Shown: in pieces, positions 1-14,324 of the stretch
How the letters are laid out: each line of letters begins with the position of its first letter
Position numbering within the stretch: the stretch's first letter is position 1
Assembly: GCF_964340395.1 (NCBI RefSeq)
Contig: NC_135550.1
Span: forward strand, 30,731,676 to 30,795,675
Reading direction: 5' to 3'
Length of the DNA: 64,000 bases
Source: Glandiceps talaboti
Lineage: Eukaryota > Hemichordata > Enteropneusta > Spengelidae
Translations under genes and position numbers: made by a program
Notes under the pieces: generated by a model
Seen by the model: only the letters and a program-made list of their open reading frames with translations
What the model was told of the DNA's origin: nothing
The model's database searches: none

Positions 1-1383
1 TAGCAAAAATCGGGCCAGGTATACAATTTAAGTATCGAATCCTCCATGTCGTTCATGATAACATCCAAAATCAATCAACCAACCAACCAACCAACCAACC
101 AACCAACCAACCAACCGATCGATCAAGCGATCACTCATTTCTCTGTAAACTTCAAGTACCATGTTTGATCGGATTTCTAGAAAAGTCAAGAAGACGACCG
201 TTTGTCTTGTTTTCCGAATAAAGAAAAATGTTTACGATGTAATCTGTATCTGGAAGAAAAGGTCAGTCTGTGATTAGACATCGAAGAAATTCTAGATAAC
301 GATACAATCTATAACTGAGACATTTTTCTTGACTGGCGTCGGTGTTACAAATTGAAACATACACACTGTGAAAGAAAGAGGTTTGGTTATTGACACTGTG
401 TTTTTAATTTATTGGTGCCCCAAAATATATATACCATGATGTAATTTTCATATTGTATATGAGAGCTATATAGTATTATAGTCATAATTCAACTTGTTCA
501 GAAAAACAGTCGTCTGATAGACTGAAAGTCAGAGAAAACAAATTAGCCTAAACAACAGAAATGTCTTTATATAATCCTGATCTATGGCAATAATTTTATT
601 TATTTGTGAAAGGAGCTCTCGAAGGGACGCAACTTTTTGTTTAAAATAGCCATAGCCGCGTGTGGGGACACATAGACATTGAACTCTCTCTCCATATGAA
701 ATAACAGAATCCGTTGTTCTTGTATTACCTGCAGACCATATACGCATTGTCTGTGTCTTTACATATACATGACACCGAAGCACAGACAGACGAATCAGTT
801 GTCTACTATACACTGCAGTGTTGAGTAAGACATTCGTACACATATAATTACAATACACCATACTGTCCTAACAAGTAGTAACTCGACCTACAACACACAT
901 GTCACAATACAGAATCAAACTCGTTCGTTCTCAATCATTTAGAACGCGTACGTTTACTGATTGTCATTTCTACTAGGCCACAACGAACTTCGAGATTCAA
1001 CAGAAGATGGCAATCTGACATATATGCATCGAAGCATCTTGTTTTATTTATTTCAAATTTGAAATTGAAGTTTCCCTTTGCACTAAATCATTTCTTATCA
1101 CAAAAAAAAGACTTCTTGTTTGAGCGGAAGACATTGAAGGGATGGTAATTTTCATCAAGCTTTATTGGACCTTATAACAGGAAATTACAAACCATACGAT
1201 TTAAAATAAGGAATTATACATCTCACTTTGTAAACACGTTACGCACGTTTAGAGTCAACAGCAAAAGTACAGGTGTACTGCTGAGTTATATCCGACCTGA
1301 GATGGGTCTTTCCGGGAAATATTTATAAGTTCTGTAACCCATTTAAAGACTTTGAAGTCGGCGAAAGTACACATAGTTCATTG

Positions 1384-1556
<173 letters not shown>

Positions 1557-1734
1557 GAGAGAGAGAGAGATGGAAAGAAGAGTGAGAAAGAGATAGAAAG
1601 ATATAGGCTGGAAGACAGGGACAGGACTGACTGAAGTCACACAGATAGAAAGAGGGACAGGTAGAGGGAGGAAGACAGCCTGAGACAGATAGAAACAAAC
1701 AGGAAGAAAAAGAGACATCTATCCATTCATACAT

Positions 1735-1922
1735 CTAACCAACCAACCAACCAACCAACCAACCAACCTACCTACCAACAAACCATACATACATGCATAC
1801 ATACATACATACATACATACATACATACATACATACATACATACATACATACACACACACATACATACATACATACATACATACATACATACATACATAC
1901 ATACATACATACATACATACAT
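1735..1922. repeat. (AACC)n and (ATAC)n microsatellites
   Basis: An AACC tract is followed by a longer ATAC tract with one ACACAC interruption. On the opposite strand it reads GTAT, the commonest tetranucleotide of the window. Confidence 0.97.
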
Positions 1923-2160
1923 AGACGCCGACAGAGTTAGAAACAAATGGAAGTGGAAAGAGAGAAGAAAAGGGAATTATATGCCACGAAATTTACTTCA
2001 CTAGAACCTGAATGTATATAATTTTTTATATATCTAAATACCAAACTGCCCCTTTTTTCTTAATCCCATCTTCCATCGCCACTTCGCCTACATCACAAAA
2101 CCATTTCAGCTTCAAGATTATAATTTATTGAAGAAGGCCGCGTGTGACGTAGAAAAGTTG

Positions 2161-5100
2161 ATGGCTCATGATTTACAATTATTAATCCCAGACCGACAAA
2201 GGGTAAAGGTTAAACAAGATGGCTGCGGAGTAAGTTAACGTGATCTTGTCAAGATTTTTTATTAATTCATTGGTTTTGAATTTATTCTTTACCTCACAGT
2301 GTGATTTCCAGCATACATCTGGGGTCTATCATTGAAGCAGAGACTGTAAAATGTACAATAGTCCAAAATGCAAGACACTTTTTCATTTTCATTTGACATT
2401 TTGAGTGCACGTCACTTATCGAGGGCTTGGATGTCTACACGACCAACACAACTCTATATAACAGTTTGTCATTCCATTCAGGGTCAACAGTTATCAACAT
2501 TGCGAAAAATTGAGAATGGCTAGCTGTCCACTTTCAAACCTAACTAAAATCTACATGCCATTTCAAACATTTTGGTGTGGTAAGAGAGATGTAGTATGCC
2601 AGGCTTTGAGAATAATACAACACTTATGTTTCCAGGGCAACATCAACTTTATCTGACATCTACCCTTCATGATACTATACACGACTTCCAACTCGTTACT
2701 TATCTATCTATATATGATGCAATGTATTGTGGTAGATTACAACCATGCACAGTGCATCATCACCACCACCTTGAATAACAGCAGCAACAACAACAACAAC
2801 AACAACAGCAGCAGCAGCAGCAGCAGCAACAACAACAACAGCAACAACAACAACAACAACAACAACGACGACGACGACGACGACGACGACGACAACAATA
2901 ACAACAATAATAAAATTGAGAGACAGACAGAACATACCTACATGAAATTGGGGGTTTTATTAATTCGTTCTGAATAACAATGTCATGAAATAACGTTGAT
3001 ACCCTTTGCAGATGTAAGCTTACAACTTTATCATTTCCATAGGGAACCAAAAAGAAAAGCACAGCGGCTGGAGTTAAGACGAAAGACACGGCTAAACACC
3101 CCTGTGCTAGACAAAAGGGACGAAAACAAACGACCATCACTAAACCGGTGACAGAAGTGAATACTAAAAGTACACCAACCCATACCAGTGACGTAAAAGA
3201 CACGTACAAGTATTATCAGGCAAGTACGAAACATGAAGATAAAGGTTTCCTGTTTCGCCCTCAGTGACCAGCAAAGGGGGTTATGACTAGCAGTGAGAGT
3301 TTGAAGCTAGAATTTTATATCTAGTCACAGAGTTCGAATTCGTAATAACAGCATCAGAATAGATGTTATAGAAAAAAAATAGTTACACGTATATTGATAA
3401 GTTAAAAAACATATTCACGTGTTTACTACTATGATATATAAAACCCAGACGATGAGGCTAACATTGCTAGTATCGCATAATGGATTCTTCAACATTTTTC
3501 GAGGTCATAATGAACCACTTTGCATCATTTATAGGAAATTTCAGAGAAATTTCCCGATATAAAACTTTCTGCTGTGTTATTAGCGGAGAAGAAATTCGTA
3601 GAAGCTGACGCCAACGGGAGTGGGGTAAGTTGTTTACATTATATATAGACTGAATGAATGGGACAGTAACCATAAGTTGGATTGCAAGGACGCGAGTCCA
3701 TAAACACTAAAAATATTTTTAGTGTTTTTAGTGCACTCAAATGTTTTTTCTGACGGATGTTTATATGTGATATTCATAATTGCGGTCATAAATGTTTCCT
3801 ACACTTTTAGTGTTCTGACAATTCTCATCGTCACATGCATCTTATTCTACAAGAAATACACCATCAGTCAACTGATGTATTATTGAAATAAACATAAACA
3901 TACTAGTAAGAACTTGCTGCAAATTACAATATATATGTCACGTACAAGACCAATCTATATACCTTCTCAGACGTTAATTCTATACTTCTCAGAATTGGTC
4001 CCCAGTAACTGTATTTACCAACAAACATATAGTTTTCATGTAGATTCTCACCCTTTTTCGCCATTTTTATTCTTGGAAGGGTAGTCTTATACTGTTATTC
4101 CCGGAAGAGGATGAACTGGTAAATCCCCAGAGTAATAGACTTGTATTTTTGTAACGTCTTTGCTTTCAAAGCTTTATAGAAGAGTTTTGACTGTTTTGAG
4201 TACATTGACTCACAGACTATACTGGGCTCAATGCTAAGAACACATTTAATGTAAAACCCCATTTTCTCAAAATTGGTCTAAAAAGAATGTAGAAAGGTCC
4301 TTAGAACGTTTTGCTGTCATCACAATTCCTTGATCACACATTTAATGTAAAACCCCATTTTCTCAAAATTGGTCTAAAAGAATGTAGAAAGGTCCTCAGA
4401 ACGTTTTGTTGTCATCACAATTCCTTCATGATCATTTATAGCGTAGACTGCATGTTGACTTGTAAGTCATGTAGGTCACAGACAAGGAAACAAATAACGT
4501 GAGTGAAATGGTTCAAGTTTAATATTATTGAACAATAACGTATACTATTTTTCTTCATAGACGATAGATGCTGACGAACTCGAACGACTACTTGATAAAA
4601 ACGACTTGCTGTTCACCAAGAAACAAGTGCAAGACATTCTGAAAGAAGTGGATCTTGATAACTCTCAGGATTTAGACTTCTTTGAGTGTCTTACGGTGAG
4701 TTCTAATTTATTTTAAAATTTCAGGCAATACCGTCTACATCATTGTCCCAATCCAGTCCCAATCTGCTGGTACGCCATCTAGTGGCAGCGTGTGATCAAG
4801 ACTAGAGGTTCAAGTCAATCAATCTATCGGTTTCAGAACAATAAGGCCATAGCCCAAAAGAGCAAACAGTGTTACAAACGTTTCAGTTCATAGAGGGAGA
4901 TTCCTCTGTATTTTTTCATTGCAAAATAAATGATTACAATGAGGAGATGCTAATCGAATGCTATCGGTAATACATGTACTTTCATGTTTGTAGATGTGTG
5001 AAATTGGTCAAAACAATTTTCAGATATGATTGTCCCTGTTTTCTTGATAAAGTGATGACGTAATATTTTTTAGTTTCGATGTTGTTGGGCTTTGATGTAT

Positions 5101-5639
5101 GTAGAAGGACTAAGCTTATTGTATCAGAATTATACTGACCGGAAGCATATTTGAACAAGTAGATTACTGTATTTCTTAGATGAGACATGTAAACGTACGA
5201 ACTTCCTCAATTAACTGTCAAAAATTCTCAAATCAAGCCACATACCTCATTTAAATAGAAAAAAACTATTGCATATCAATATAAAGATTACCTTCAAGTT
5301 TTATAGTCGACAATAACCAAAGTTCCCAACGTTGTCTCCATATACGTTATTTACGTAACACCAAAGGACATACAAGGTTACTATACCAAGGAAGAACTTC
5401 GTGTAAAACGTCATGTACCAAAATAAATTTATTAGCACGTAGTATATTTAGAGCAATACTTGGAAAACACACAAAAGAAAGCAACGACGGACGGACATTT
5501 GAATCTTTTACTGAAGACGATTTCCTTTTTCCTTTTTTCACAGGTCATTGAGAAGTTGCAACTTCGTCGTAGAACAAATCTCCCACAGTCAATACAGAAC
5601 GCACAGGCGACAAAAAGTTCCGTCTGTCTAATACAATAG
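2161..5639 (+). CDS. EF-hand calcium-binding protein with C-terminal CaaX-like motif (5 exons)
   Basis: Proposed exons are 2161-2229, 3043-3219, 3535-3624, 4561-4695 and 5544-5639, all joined in phase 0, giving 188 residues. The ATG at 2161 was chosen because it runs in frame to a GTAAGT donor, and every later join keeps the frame. Residues 24-82 are lysine- and threonine-rich. EF loop 1 is residues 107-118 (DANGSGTIDADE) and spans the exon 3/4 border; loop 2 is residues 143-154 (DLDNSQDLDFFE). Both have acidic or oxygen ligands at loop positions 1, 3, 5, 9 and 12, so calcium binding is expected from the family. The last four residues are CLIQ, a CaaX-type end that would fit farnesylation and membrane attachment (inference). 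The second intron starts with GC (TATCAG|GCAAGT), a minor but known splice class. I cannot assign an orthologue; it could be a calcium sensor of the calmodulin superfamily. Confidence 0.8.
2777..2910. repeat. Trinucleotide repeats CAA/CAG/CGA/ACA in intron 1
   Basis: A mosaic of (CAA)n, (CAG)n and (CGA)n tracts lies inside intron 1 of the EF-hand gene. It reads as poly-N/S/D in one frame and poly-Q in another, but the gene model splices it out. Confidence 0.9.
4241..4431 (+). repeat. Tandem duplication of a 96-bp intronic unit
   Basis: The unit starting CACATTTAATGTAAAACCCC at 4241 is repeated from 4337 with few changes. It sits in intron 3 of the EF-hand gene. Confidence 0.9.
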
Positions 5640-5930
5640 ATGATAGTACAATGTGTATTGTTATAGCTCATTGTAATTTCCTATTTCTCATACATACAAG
5701 ATTCAAATTGACCAACTGTTGACCAGAGTTGACTCTGGTTTCACGAAATGATAAGACTATCAAAATACACCAACACGACTAGCAGTTTGGTTCTACATTT
5801 AATATTTTTATCACTGTGACACTGAAATTCGTTAAAGTATTGTAATTCGTTAGTTCGAATGAAGGTGCAAAGAGACGCAATCAGTGACACTTATATATGC
5901 ACTGTCCTTCCATATCCGTCCACTTACAAA

Positions 5931-6028
5931 CCGACCGACCGACCGACCAACCAACCTACCTACCTACCTACCTACCTACCTACCTACATACCTACCTACC
6001 AATGTACCTGCCTTCCTACCTACTACCT

Positions 6029-6089
<61 letters not shown>

Positions 6090-6125
6090 CAGATAGACAG
6101 ATAGATAGATAGATATATAGATCGA

Positions 6126-6189
<64 letters not shown>

Positions 6190-6191
6190 AA
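5931..6191. repeat. Compound tetranucleotide microsatellite
   Basis: Successive tracts of CCGA, CTAC, TAGA (6028-6122) and GAAA (6124-6191) lie end to end. Overlapping serine/leucine/tyrosine-rich frames are artefacts of the repeat. Confidence 0.95.
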
Positions 6192-7415
6192 AGACAGAAT
6201 AGGTAGAAAATATAGATATATAGACGTACGTGCATAAACTAGTACATGTGCATGCATAGGGACACAACAAGTGACATATTTCAATGTAGCGTCTGTTATG
6301 ATCAAATATAATGTAACTGAGCACAATCAATTTTGTAATTATTGATTAAATGTATAGTGTTAGTTTCAATCTTTATCATAAATATGTTCCTTTTTTAAAC
6401 CGAATATGAAAACTCTATATATATATTACGATTGGTGTTATGATAGATTATATACGTTGTGAGTTACTCTTGTTAAATTTAGCAAATAAAAATATGTAGC
6501 ATATAGTACAGTACTGGGAACACGACAATCAGTGTGGAATGAGTTTCAAAATGTGTACCATTATAATCCAAATACTGACACATTTTGATGAAGTCTATGA
6601 TCTCATCTGTATTCATGTCAACGTTAACTACACAATATCCCAAAACGTGACGTCGGTCGCACTCCCTTTATACGAACTACACATGCAAACCCAAGAGTGT
6701 TTTCAATTGCATAATTATAAATGTAAAAAAAGGGGAGAGATAAGAAACCAGAATGCTCTTCCCACTTTTATTTTATTCATTAAATCATGCTGTGATGAAC
6801 AATACATGTACACATAAATAAGCAGTCAACATATACAACCTAGAATGTGTACAAACAAAGTAGGTATCAAGCATACAAATGAGGATGATTCCAAAACACA
6901 CCCTGTACCACTGTACACACACACTGTAGTATTAGTATATGGTAGATAGTGTGACAGGCTTCGCTACTGATATATGTATTACGCTTACATTTTGATACTT
7001 GATACAAATACTGGTGTGATTTCTTATTAATTTTGAAATAGTACATGTAATTTACTTCTTGATTAAGTACTTTTACTTCCATCATTTACTTTAGGCCTGA
7101 GGAAGGTGACGTAAAAATGTTAAACAACAAATACTCAACCACCTAGTACATATACAACCATATTTTAAGTGAGCATGCTTCCCGAGTGTACAACACAGGG
7201 TTTATCTTAAACGTGGATGGTTCTAGAGTGTACAGCACAGGCACACTTTTATATAATTGGTGTGAATTCATTGGTTGACAGCGAGTAGTTCGCCCAGTCA
7301 AAATATTTGACAAAATTGAAAAGCCTGAATCATAATTATTTTTAGAGAAAAATAATGATATATTCAATTTGAGCTTGGAATATTCATATACGGTAGATGA
7401 AATATTCATAATACA

Positions 7416-7521
<106 letters not shown>

Positions 7522-8136
7522 TAAAAGAAAATAAAAAATTAAGTCAGTTTACTTCCATTTGGCAGTTTTCTGTTTAATAATACTTGTAAGAATGTCCCAA
7601 CTTACGTATACAATTTATTTTTGAAGTACATGCAAATATGATAGGAAGAATTGATCAAAGGCATGACATATACATATCACACAACTCTCCTTGAGCAGTT
7701 TCTATTCTTTATGATTGCATAAATTATCATTTGATAGCATAAATTATCAGTTCCCTTTTCTTTATCATTTGATTGCATAAAACATTGGTGCATGCAAAAA
7801 TACATGTAAGCATTTTTCAAAGAGGTGTTTATGAATTCGGTAGGTCATGCAATACTGTTCACGGTGTACAATATTACAACTAAGTTATTGTACCCAACGA
7901 AACTATTTTAAAAAAAGCTTTCAACTTGCAGCTAGAGCAGCTTTAAGTCTTATCCCTGACGATGTCAATATCTCAAAGTGAAAAGGCAGCTGCACTAAAC
8001 ACAATAACATCTTACTTCATGAAATATAACACATATGATTTAAAAAACAACAACTTGAATTTACAGTAAAAATTCATCTACAAGTCAAACAGTTTGACAA
8101 AAAATTTATGTATAAATGAATTTCTGTATACAATGT

Positions 8137-8420
8137 ATTTAGAACTGTGATTCGATGATAAAAGTTACCCCACTTTTACAAACAATAAATATTTCTGTAT
8201 TTTAAACGCATTTTTGTAAATTTGGAACTGTGATTCTATGATAAAAGTTACCCCACTTTTACAAAGAATAAATATTTCTGTATTTTAAATGCGTTTTTGT
8301 AAATTTGGAACTGTGATTCGATGATAAAAGTTACCCCACTTCTTACGAAGAATAAATATTTATGTATAAACGAATCTCTGTAAATTTGGAACTGTGATTC
8401 GATGATTAAATTTACCCCAC
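8137..8420. repeat. Four tandem copies of an 82-84-bp unit
   Basis: The string GAACTGTGATTC(G/T)ATGAT recurs near 8142, 8224, 8308 and 8390, each time followed by TACCCCAC and AT-rich spacer. It lies just past the stop codon of bZIP gene A, probably in or beyond its 3' untranslated region. Confidence 0.9.
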
Positions 8421-8779
8421 TTCTTCGAAAAAAATGAAATTGTTTGTCAAAACTAACTTCCGAAGCTAAGTGACAGTTCTTTCATTGTAAAATACTGTCT
8501 TGTGCATTTTGTTCTCCCGTCGTTTGGCGGTAACCTTCGTAAAAAATTAAAATCTGATAGGGTGGATTGTACTTTCAAATGAATCAAAGTATTGTGTTAC
8601 ATTTATAAATGTCCATGCCTTATGTGTTTGACGCACTCTGAACTGGAATTGTCGTTTTTACACTGCAGTATAAGTTCATTGTGAAAGTTTTTCACGCATT
8701 CCTTGCATTCCAAATTGTCGGTTGACAAGCAGTTACCACTGGTCCACTAGCTGCACCATGAACTTTCACCTTTTGCACT

Positions 8780-11700
8780 CTAATACCTGTACTGTAGATA
8801 ACTATGGGATACTTCATGGCGGTCTGTGCTAAGTCTACAATTCACAAGGTGGGACTGTAGTACAATTGTGAGTTCCTCTTCTTCACCTTTTAGTCTTTCA
8901 ACTATTCTCTGGAGTTCGGAATTTTTAGCAGTAAGTTTATCGACCTCCTAAGTGAAGAAATACAAACAGAAATAGCTTTAGCATTCCTGGTCTCCGTCTA
9001 CATGTTTGGGATATGGGCAAGTTATGGCGTGTTATATCGGCACTCCCACATAAATCTCGAACAGATGAAACCTACAAACTAACTTTCATTTTAGAAGATG
9101 GACTGGGAAAGACTCCGTGACAACATATAGTGTTATTAAACGTAGTTGGAATGCCGCGGGTAGGTCTTTCTAAATAATTTAGTGTGTCATGTTAACATGC
9201 TAATGTGTTACTAGTAATACTGTATATGGGTGACCCACCACACTTCCGGGTTTCCAATAGTCCTTATGTGACACAACACTCAAACGCGGAAGTAGTTAAG
9301 TATCAAATTTAATTTGATTGAACAACTAGTCGTGACTTCCTTGTGGATTGTCCCATATGACTCAAACATTATTTTCTTGTTGCAAGATAAACATTTTGAT
9401 GTATTGTTAGGCCGAAATTGTAGCGTGTGAAATCTCAATAGCCTGGAATATCCACACTGCCCATACAGAGAAACTTTAAATGCAATGTATCAATTTGGAG
9501 GTCAATTCACCTTCTGCACAGTTTTCAACTAGACTGTCTGCCCTCATATATGTGAGGTTCTAATTTTCTCTAGGCAATTTTGAAGTTATTAAAGATATCT
9601 TGTCATTCCCGAAACTTGTTTTTCGATGATGCAATACTTATGTCACTGCCCCTCGACTCAAATTCATAATCACACAAGCCGATGTTCAAGTATTTATGTA
9701 AAGTATCTAATGGCAAACAAGGCGAGTGAACAAAGGCAAAGAAGGTCGCAACTCTGAGACACACTTAAATTTAAAGGAGAACTATATCAGTCGTGTTATA
9801 CAGTTGTGTAATTTATCTTATGGGAAAGAAAACAGAGTGAATATACAGATTATCAGAACACAAACAAAACGTGCTTGTCACGAATTCCAATAATCCAGAT
9901 AGTGACATCATAACTATTTTGTACAATTATAGTAATTATTAATATTGTATTTCCACATTGTGTTCTGTTGTTATACTTCATGTTTGAAATATAATAACCC
10001 TTCTTCTAGCGTCAAGTATTTCAATACAATATGTGGAACTGTCATTGTTTTATTGATCGACAATTTCTACAATTATCATTGAATTATAAATGTGGCATTT
10101 AGAAAGAAATATCGTCATTTTTATGTATGCTAACTTCGGCTAGTTTGCTTCTATGATTTACATTGTTGTTTTTTCAGTGATATCGACAAAACAGCACCAC
10201 TATTTCATACAAACCTTAAGGAGAGTCTCAATTCTTTCTTTTTTCTTATGTCTACATTTCATGGCAGCTAGTCTGTTTTTCTCTCGGCGTAGTTGACGGT
10301 CTTCTTCACTTTCAACAACCAACTGTGAATCAGAAGCCACACAAAAAGTCAAGAAAGTGATTAAAGAATGTGATTAAAAAGATTTGATGGCAAAGGTGAA
10401 GTTTTACACCTATAGAAATCCGGAGTAGATAGTAAACTGCGCCCTCAAGGAGCCAAGGTGTTCTGACCTTTGACCTGCCGGTATTTGTGATTACATCAAC
10501 GTATTCCGGCTTTACAAGCTTTACCTGGAAACTCACAGACTCCAGTTACATGTGGTAGACATTTCGTGGAAGAGAATTTAATAATACTAATATACCGATT
10601 ATTTATAAAACAAAAATTAAGAAACAAAATATTTGATCCATAAACCAGGTCCCAATAAAATACAATGTACACTGAGTAATATTAAAATTTCTGTAATAAA
10701 AAGAACAAAATAAACACAGGTACACAAAAACTTAAAATAATAATAATAATGAACAAGAATACATAACAAACAAACAAACAAACACACTAAAATACAGTTC
10801 ACTCAACCAACCAACCTAATGATACATATCACAGGCCTGTTTTCTTTTCGCTTTTCAAGGCCATGGTTCAAGTAGCTTTGCTATTTAGTTCTTTACTGTT
10901 CTTTTCTTCACGGTATTGAATGATGTGGTTTTAACTGTATGTTCCAAACACCAGTACTTCGAAATCAAGGAATGAATTAATTTTGTCCCAAACAAACATC
11001 ACTTGTAGATCAAAATTTAACTAATGAGTTCTGCTTTTCATTTCACATTAAAAAAAAATTCTAGTAGCTTGCATAAATAATCGACCTATCTATGCCTACA
11101 ATGGGTTATACATATGACATCATAGCCAGTTTGCGCCAGCAGAAATACCTAGTTGCCACCATTTTGATGTAAGGACCTTAAAGATTATCCATTGGTTTTC
11201 AGACAGCATGTCGCACATTCGTTCTCAAGTTTCCGTGTCGATACCGCAGGAAATTCGAGGAAAAGTAATTAATTCTGTAGTCTAAGAGTATATCTAATTC
11301 TAAATCAACATGAAATATCAACATTATATGCTGGTTCTCAGAAAGCGGTAGTAGGCACACATTTTGTACTTGGCCTGTGTACGTGTACGACCCTGAATGG
11401 GGAATTCCCCTGTAAGTTCAATCATTTGGGGTTTTCCCCTGTCAATGTTTACAATGCTAACAAGGGCATCTGTATATGCGACCTGCCATAGTTGTAGCTT
11501 CCGGGTGCTGCCCTCAGTTTGTGTTAGTTAACAAGGGGATACCCATTCAAATGCCCTTGATAGGCGATCGATGCTAATGAACACTCAGTTACATTGTACT
11601 ATAGGTACAACCAGTGAGTATTTATATTGATAAGATTAACACCGTGATTACACAGATCGAAAGACTATTACGTTGCAACCTGTTGACTTTGACAAATGAA

Positions 11701-14324
11701 ATAAAGGTAACATCATGGAGTTTTAAGACCGGCTACGATTATGAAACGAAGCTCATGATGTTGATGACAGAAACCACTGTCATATACAGTTTATTAGTAC
11801 GTAGTTATTGCAGGTTCTGACTATTTTTATCCGTCGACAAGGTCCTCGGACTTGTAAAATACGGGGACAAGCTGTTTGATATCACCATAAGAGGCATGAA
11901 GGAACTCCATGATATCATTTAACACAGAACTGATATTAAAGATTTGTTTGACCTTGTCTGTAGTGGACGTACATCATCAAGTATCTATTTTAATCTGCGT
12001 ACTTTCCCATCTGCCGACATGTTTGTTATATCTGAGTAAACAGCCGTTTTTCTAATATAACTATGACGTTCTACAACGATGCATTTAATAGGGTAATTTG
12101 AATTTTTTCTATATTTGACGATTGAAACATTAGTGCACTGCAAACATTATCAATTTAGACAAATTTTGATGACATGAAAATCCCTATGATGATTGAGAGT
12201 AATGGGGATGAGAGTTAATAAATAATGAATGGTATAGTGTTGTCTAGATAGCTGTGACGTAAATCGTTTGATCTGTTCCAAGTTGCCAGCTTATTAATTT
12301 GCCACGTTGATTTATCCTGGGATTTCCAATAATTCGCATTTTCATTGATGTGCAACCCCCCCCCCCTTTATTTTACCTTTACCACACTCAGTCACCATTG
12401 TGACGTCCTCTATGCTTTCACTTTTGGGATGGAAAGTCCGTGGTACAAGGAACAATCTAGCAAAATAAAGTGGTATACCTATACTATAGCAAACTAAAAT
12501 AGATAGAGGACTGTGTCAGTTTCTTTTTCTTTTTGAATTTGGTCTTGGACTGATTAACAAAACTGTTGAGGTTGTCCATTCGTTATATCTATGGTGGAGG
12601 ATCTATGGTTATATCTATGGTAGTGTCTATGGTAGAGGGTCTATGATTATATCTATGGTGGAGGGTCTATGGTTATATCTATGGTAGAGGGTCTATGGTT
12701 ATATCTATGGTGGAGGGTCTATGGTTATATATATGGTAGAGGGTCTATGGTTATATATATGGTTATATCTACTTACATAAACCTGGGGAGATAATGACGG
12801 TAGTTATTTGCATATACGTTGTGGATTTTCCCAACACTAACATGCGATACGAAGTAATTTCTTTGTTTACCATCAAGGCACAACCCTCATTCCGTGACTT
12901 CACGGAAGTAAAGGTGGGCAAAATAGGAAGTTATATGGAAACCGGCTATAAAAGAAAGCACGCTCTATCGCTTTTGTTGTAGTTCTCGTTGTATTTTCGA
13001 AATATTAAAAGTGCAAAGCAAATAGTTTTGATATTTAAAATTAAGAGGAAATACTTAAAATTTCAACTCGAAGCAACACAGGCTGAGAATTCTATGATTC
13101 AGAAGTGTGTGCTGCAGGCACAACAACTATGCAAAGACATTGTTCTATTCAATCACGAACCAATTCTGTTGTTGTTGCGTTGGCTGACATTTGGACAAAC
13201 CATAAACTCTACGTGAAGGGTCTGTGGACAAATACATGTAATCGTTTCTCCGGGGGTCAGAGGTCAATCTATTTATCATGTGACGTCCACTCACTCACGT
13301 TTCATTCTTACATTGATTGAGTTGAATAGCCACTAAATAACGTTCGTCACGACAGTAAGTCTGTCATGGGATCATGACGTTCTTGATTGTTTTAGCATAA
13401 AAAAACACCCAACCAATATTTAAATTATGTCACCTGAGGATGAACAAAGTTGACACACATTGTGACCTTAACCTTTCAGAACCTTCTCAACAATTGACTC
13501 TGGAACCTCATGGAATGCTAGCGTCATGACATTTTCTTCGTAATTGTATTTTGTATTTCCAAATGCCATCAATGAAATGAAATATTGGTTAGTACGAGTA
13601 TGAATCAAGTGCACATGTATTTCAAATAACGCATTACACATGTGCATGTGTCTCCAATTCATAGTTCCAGTGACAATATGCTATAATTGCAGTGTTTGGG
13701 AATTGAATAGATAGAGAACGGCACGAATTGTACTTGTTGCAGATACCGTGCTACAACATTATTGAATGGCTTTTTTTTTGAAATTTGGGTTTTTATATAT
13801 TGACATTTATCAAGCCATATATTCGTTTAAAAAAAGAAGTAGTTGAAACTCTAGCTGTGAAAAGAAAGCGCGGTATTTTTTAATAGTTCTCTTTTATTGA
13901 CAGCATTGCATTTCGCGTTGCGTCAATTTGGGTCGTGTAAACTATACAGGGATGTATAATTTGCGGAAGTCAAGTTCAGTTGTGTATCCCCTTAGACTAA
14001 TGAATACCGTGTATACGTAAGCAATTTGACCACGTTGTTGCTGTTTTTTTTTTTACATATTAAGCAGGTCTCTGGGAAAATACATGTCCACAGTACGTTG
14101 CCTTATAAATTAATACTTCGTACTTGTGAAAAGGGAACAATTTGTACCTAGGACTTCTACCTCACAGCATGAATTCTGGATGGAGTACGTTCATATCGTG
14201 TCTAATTGTTCATCCTAAAAAATGACATCATACTTGGCTTACCATTGCTGATTTGCTGGCTTTCTTCTCTCCTGTATCCATTCTAACACTTGTATCTACT
14301 CCGTCTTGGATAAAATGTAGATCT
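8780..14324 (-). CDS. bZIP gene A: ATF3/JDP2/Fos-type transcription factor (5' end incomplete)
   Basis: Three exons on the minus strand: 14324-14243, 10322-10215 and 8947-8780 (stop TAG at 8782-8780). From the ATG at 14281 the protein has 104 residues. Exon 14324 opens in frame one base after its acceptor, so an upstream coding exon ending in phase 2 may exist; I did not find a convincing one. The basic region is residues 14-49, with the bZIP signature NRLAAMKCR (N29, R37) and KKKER following. The zipper has leucines every seven residues and ends in SH at the sixth heptad, followed by NC, matching the His-x3-Cys spacing of ATF3 and JDP2. Such proteins bind AP-1/CRE DNA as dimers in the nucleus. 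Human ATF3 and JDP2 have about 181 and 163 residues, so this one is short or incomplete. Gene B lies upstream on the same strand and shares the layout. Confidence 0.85.
12583..12770. repeat. 26-bp tandem repeat
   Basis: About seven copies of a unit built on CTATGGTTATATCTATGG and GTGGAGGGT lie in the first known intron of gene A. Confidence 0.9.
12947..12954 (+). promoter_or_regulatory. TATA-box-like motif, plus strand
   Basis: GGCTATAAAAG is a very good TATA match, preceded by a GC-richer stretch. It lies antisense in the intron of gene A and no convincing plus-strand coding exon follows, so it may be fortuitous. Confidence 0.25.

Noticed and set aside
2219-2229. ATG at 2219 (Met-Ala-Ala) as start of the EF-hand gene
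   Set aside because: It would enter exon 2 in a frame with an early stop; the ATG at 2161 fits all junctions.
2669-2977. Poly-N/S/D or poly-Q open frames
   Set aside because: Trinucleotide repeats within intron 1 of the EF-hand gene; the exon chain around them is consistent without them.
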